Positions 62,144-64,000 of a DNA stretch of 64,000 bases are shown here, one piece after another. The notes under the pieces are model-generated. The model did not search any database and was not told the DNA's origin. It saw only the letters and a program-made list of their open reading frames with translations. Position 1 is the stretch's first letter; each line of letters opens with the position of its first letter. This DNA comes from WTGA01 sp965214055. Its GTDB lineage: Bacteria; Pseudomonadota; Gammaproteobacteria; Arenicellales; Poriferihabitantaceae. The translations under genes were made by a program, and so were the position numbers. The stretch spans positions 682,001-746,000 of the forward strand of contig OZ243931.1 in NCBI GenBank assembly GCA_965214055.1, given 5' to 3'.

Positions 62144-64000
62144 ATGCCAGAACATCCACTCGACCCCCTGTTGAAGCCAGACTCCATTGCCCTGGTGGGG
62201 GCCTCCGCCAGGGAAGGAAGCCCGGGTTTTCAATTGGCGAACATGGTGATCCATTCCCGCTATCCGGGAAAAGTGTTTCCGGTGAATCCCGGCTATGCAT
62301 CCATCCTGGGAAAACCCTGTTATCCGAACCTCGCATCCCTGCCCCAGGCCGTGGACCATGTGGTCATGGCGGTTTCCAATGCCCGGCTGGAATCGGTGTT
62401 GACCGAGGCCATTGAGCAGGGTGCCAAGGCGGGCACCATTTATGAAAACTGCTACCTGGAAAACGACCCCGAGCCGTCCCTCAGCCAAAGACTGGCTTCC
62501 CGGGCCCGGGCTGCCCGTTTTGAATTGTGCGGCGGGAACTGCATGGGGTTTTACAATGTCTCCGAGGATTTGTATGTCGGCATTTACCCCTTTGCCGGCG
62601 CTGTCCCCCGGGGCAGCATCAGTTTTATTGCACAATCCGGCTCTGCGTTTGCCAGTTTGGCCCACAATGGCTGCCGCCTTCAATTCAACCTGTGCGTTTC
62701 GAGTGGAAACGAAATGGTGACCACCATTGCCGATTACATGTCATGGTCCCTGGAACAGGAAAGCACCCGGGTGATCGGGCTGTTCCTGGAAACGGTCCGC
62801 GACCCGGAAGGATTTACTGCGGCGCTGCGGACCGCCGCCCAAAAAAGAATTCCGGTGGTGGTTCTCAAGGTGGGCAAATCGCCCCTGGGGGAAGCCCTGG
62901 CCAACACGCACACCGGGGCCATCGTCGGCAATCACGCCGCCTACCAGGCACTTTTCCGGAAATACGGTGTCATTGAAGTCAATGACCTGAATGAACTGGC
63001 GGCGACACTGATGCTGTTCCAGACCCCCCGCCGGGCCGGCCCCGGAAAACTGGCCAGCATCCAGGAATCCGGAGGCTTTCGTGAACTCGTTGCCGATGGG
63101 GCCCATGAGCTGGGCATTGGGTTTGCCCCCATCAGCCCCCGGACCCGGGAAACCATCCAGGCACAACTGGAGCCCGGGCTGGTGGCGGAAAATCCCCTGG
63201 ATGCCTGGGGAACCAACCAGAATTTCGAAGAACGTTTTTGTGCCTGTCTGTCGGCGCTGATGAAAGATGAGAAGGTCTCCGTCGGCATGTTTTTCACCAA
63301 TTTCAAGGATGATTACTACCTGACGGAAGCGTTTTACCGGAATATCGAACGGGTTAGCCGGGAAACCACCAAACCCCTTGCCATGGTGAACTGTTATTCG
63401 GACCTGGCGAACACCAGCCTGTGCCAGCGCAGCAGCGCGCTGGGCATTCCGCTGATCGACGGTTCCAGGGAGGCCCTGCTTGGAGTCAGGCACCTGTTCC
63501 ATTTTCGTGATTTTATCCTCGAGGATGAATCCACGGCACCCGTCGGGACGGCGGATGAAAAAACGGTGGCCAGATGGAAAACACGCCTGGGTTCCAGGCC
63601 GGGAGAAACCCTGGATGAGGCGGAATCCATGGCCCTGTTGCAGGATTTCTCCATCCCGGTGCCGGATCATGCCCGGGCAGACAATCTGGATGACCTGCTA
63701 ACAGCAGTAGGTGAAATCGGATATCCCGTTGCCCTGAAAACCGCTGCAATGGCCATCCACCACAAATCCGACCACCATGGGGTGGCCCTGGACATTGCCA
63801 GTGAAACCGACCTGGTTTTGCGCTACGGGGAAATGGCCAGCCGGCTTGGCCCCCGGGTGCTGGTATCCCGGATGGCGGACCGGGGAACCGAGGTAGGCCT
63901 GGGAGTGCTCAACGACGAGAAGTTCGGCCCGTTCATGATGGTCTCCGCCGGTGGAATATTCATCGAATTGCTGGCAGACCATGCGGTAGCCCTGGCCCCG
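62144..64000 (+). CDS. NDP-forming acyl-CoA synthetase (partial at the window end)
   Basis: The first 619 residues; the frame remains open at base 64000. An N-terminal CoA-binding Rossmann domain (IALVGASAREGSPGF) is followed by succinyl-CoA-ligase-like alpha domains (FIAQSGSAF, ANTHTGAIVGNHAAY, NPLDAWG) and the start of an ATP-grasp domain (DFSIPVPDHA... EIGYPVALK). These enzymes convert an acyl-CoA plus ADP (or GDP) and phosphate to acid, CoA and ATP, or the reverse. It is 16 nt downstream of the hydratase gene, so the two likely share a transcript. Confidence 0.9.
   Translation, partial: MPEHPLDPLLKPDSIALVGASAREGSPGFQLANMVIHSRYPGKVFPVNPGYASILGKPCYPNLASLPQAVDHVVMAVSNARLESVLTEAIEQGAKAGTIYENCYLENDPEPSLSQRLASRARAARFELCGGNCMGFYNVSEDLYVGIYPFAGAVPRGSISFIAQSGSAFASLAHNGCRLQFNLCVSSGNEMVTTIADYMSWSLEQESTRVIGLFLETVRDPEGFTAALRTAAQKRIPVVVLKVGKSPLGEALANTHTGAIVGNHAAYQALFRKYGVIEVNDLNELAATLMLFQTPRRAGPGKLASIQESGGFRELVADGAHELGIGFAPISPRTRETIQAQLEPGLVAENPLDAWGTNQNFEERFCACLSALMKDEKVSVGMFFTNFKDDYYLTEAFYRNIERVSRETTKPLAMVNCYSDLANTSLCQRSSALGIPLIDGSREALLGVRHLFHFRDFILEDESTAPVGTADEKTVARWKTRLGSRPGETLDEAESMALLQDFSIPVPDHARADNLDDLLTAVGEIGYPVALKTAAMAIHHKSDHHGVALDIASETDLVLRYGEMASRLGPRVLVSRMADRGTEVGLGVLNDEKFGPFMMVSAGGIFIELLADHAVALAP

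Overview
The window is about 64 kb of fairly GC-rich, densely coded chromosomal DNA. The housekeeping genes (typA, glnK-amtB, pdxH, an ABC-F ATPase, a CGG-anticodon tRNA-Pro) and the general gene style suggest a heterotrophic proteobacterium, most likely an uncultured marine or host-associated gammaproteobacterium. That assignment is inference: there is no rRNA or taxonomic marker here. No CRISPR array, intact insertion sequence, integrase or prophage module was seen.

Layout. 0-4.4 kb: the C-terminus of a Na+/H+ antiporter, two tandemly duplicated small secreted proteins with Gly/Ser linkers, a membrane GT-C type glycosyltransferase, a GT2 glycosyltransferase and a DUF547 protein. 4.6-7.6 kb: a Rieske oxygenase divergent from a LysR regulator, then pdxH. 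7.6-9.7 kb: an AT-richer patch with a Fic AMP-transferase behind nested palindromes, ending at tRNA-Pro. 9.9-16.8 kb: an enolase-superfamily enzyme coupled to an FAD amine oxidase, a small cupin, an AI-2E family transporter, an atypical SDR and an MFS transporter. 17-22.6 kb: a complete peptide-type ABC importer (two ATPases, two permeases, a binding protein) with an internal terminator. 23-29.4 kb: a DMSP-lyase-like cupin, MscS channel, malonyl-CoA decarboxylase, and a thioesterase / acyl-CoA ligase / enoyl-CoA hydratase operon. 29.5-34 kb: amidase, aldehyde dehydrogenase, alpha/beta hydrolase, CBS protein. 34-40 kb: amtB-glnK, ABC-F ATPase, typA. 39.8-49.6 kb: an EctD-like dioxygenase, creatinase behind a structured leader, a YdjM-like membrane protein, a hydroxyproline catabolic operon, and a PhyH / glutamine amidotransferase / SnoaL-like operon. 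49.9-53 kb: small conserved proteins and an AAA ATPase plus a frameshifted RloB-like gene, with a long palindrome at the ATPase start. 53-64 kb: a divergent hut (histidine degradation) locus with a third PhyH dioxygenase fused into the operon, then an ornithine-cyclodeaminase homologue, enoyl-CoA hydratase and an NDP-forming acyl-CoA synthetase that runs off the window.

Taken together the accessory genes form a scavenging repertoire for small nitrogenous and zwitterionic compounds: creatine, (hydroxy)proline, histidine, peptides, possibly DMSP or acrylate, betaines and amines. Three Fe(II)/2-oxoglutarate dioxygenases and a Rieske oxygenase add hydroxylation or demethylation chemistry. Creatine, hydroxyproline and histidine are typical animal-derived metabolites, which would fit life with or on animals.

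The most unusual observations are the tandem duplication with an expanded Gly/Ser linker, the palindromes that overlap the starts of fic and the AAA ATPase, the multi-helix leader before creatinase, the dioxygenases translationally coupled to hutH and to a glutamine amidotransferase, and the decayed AAA/RloB pair.
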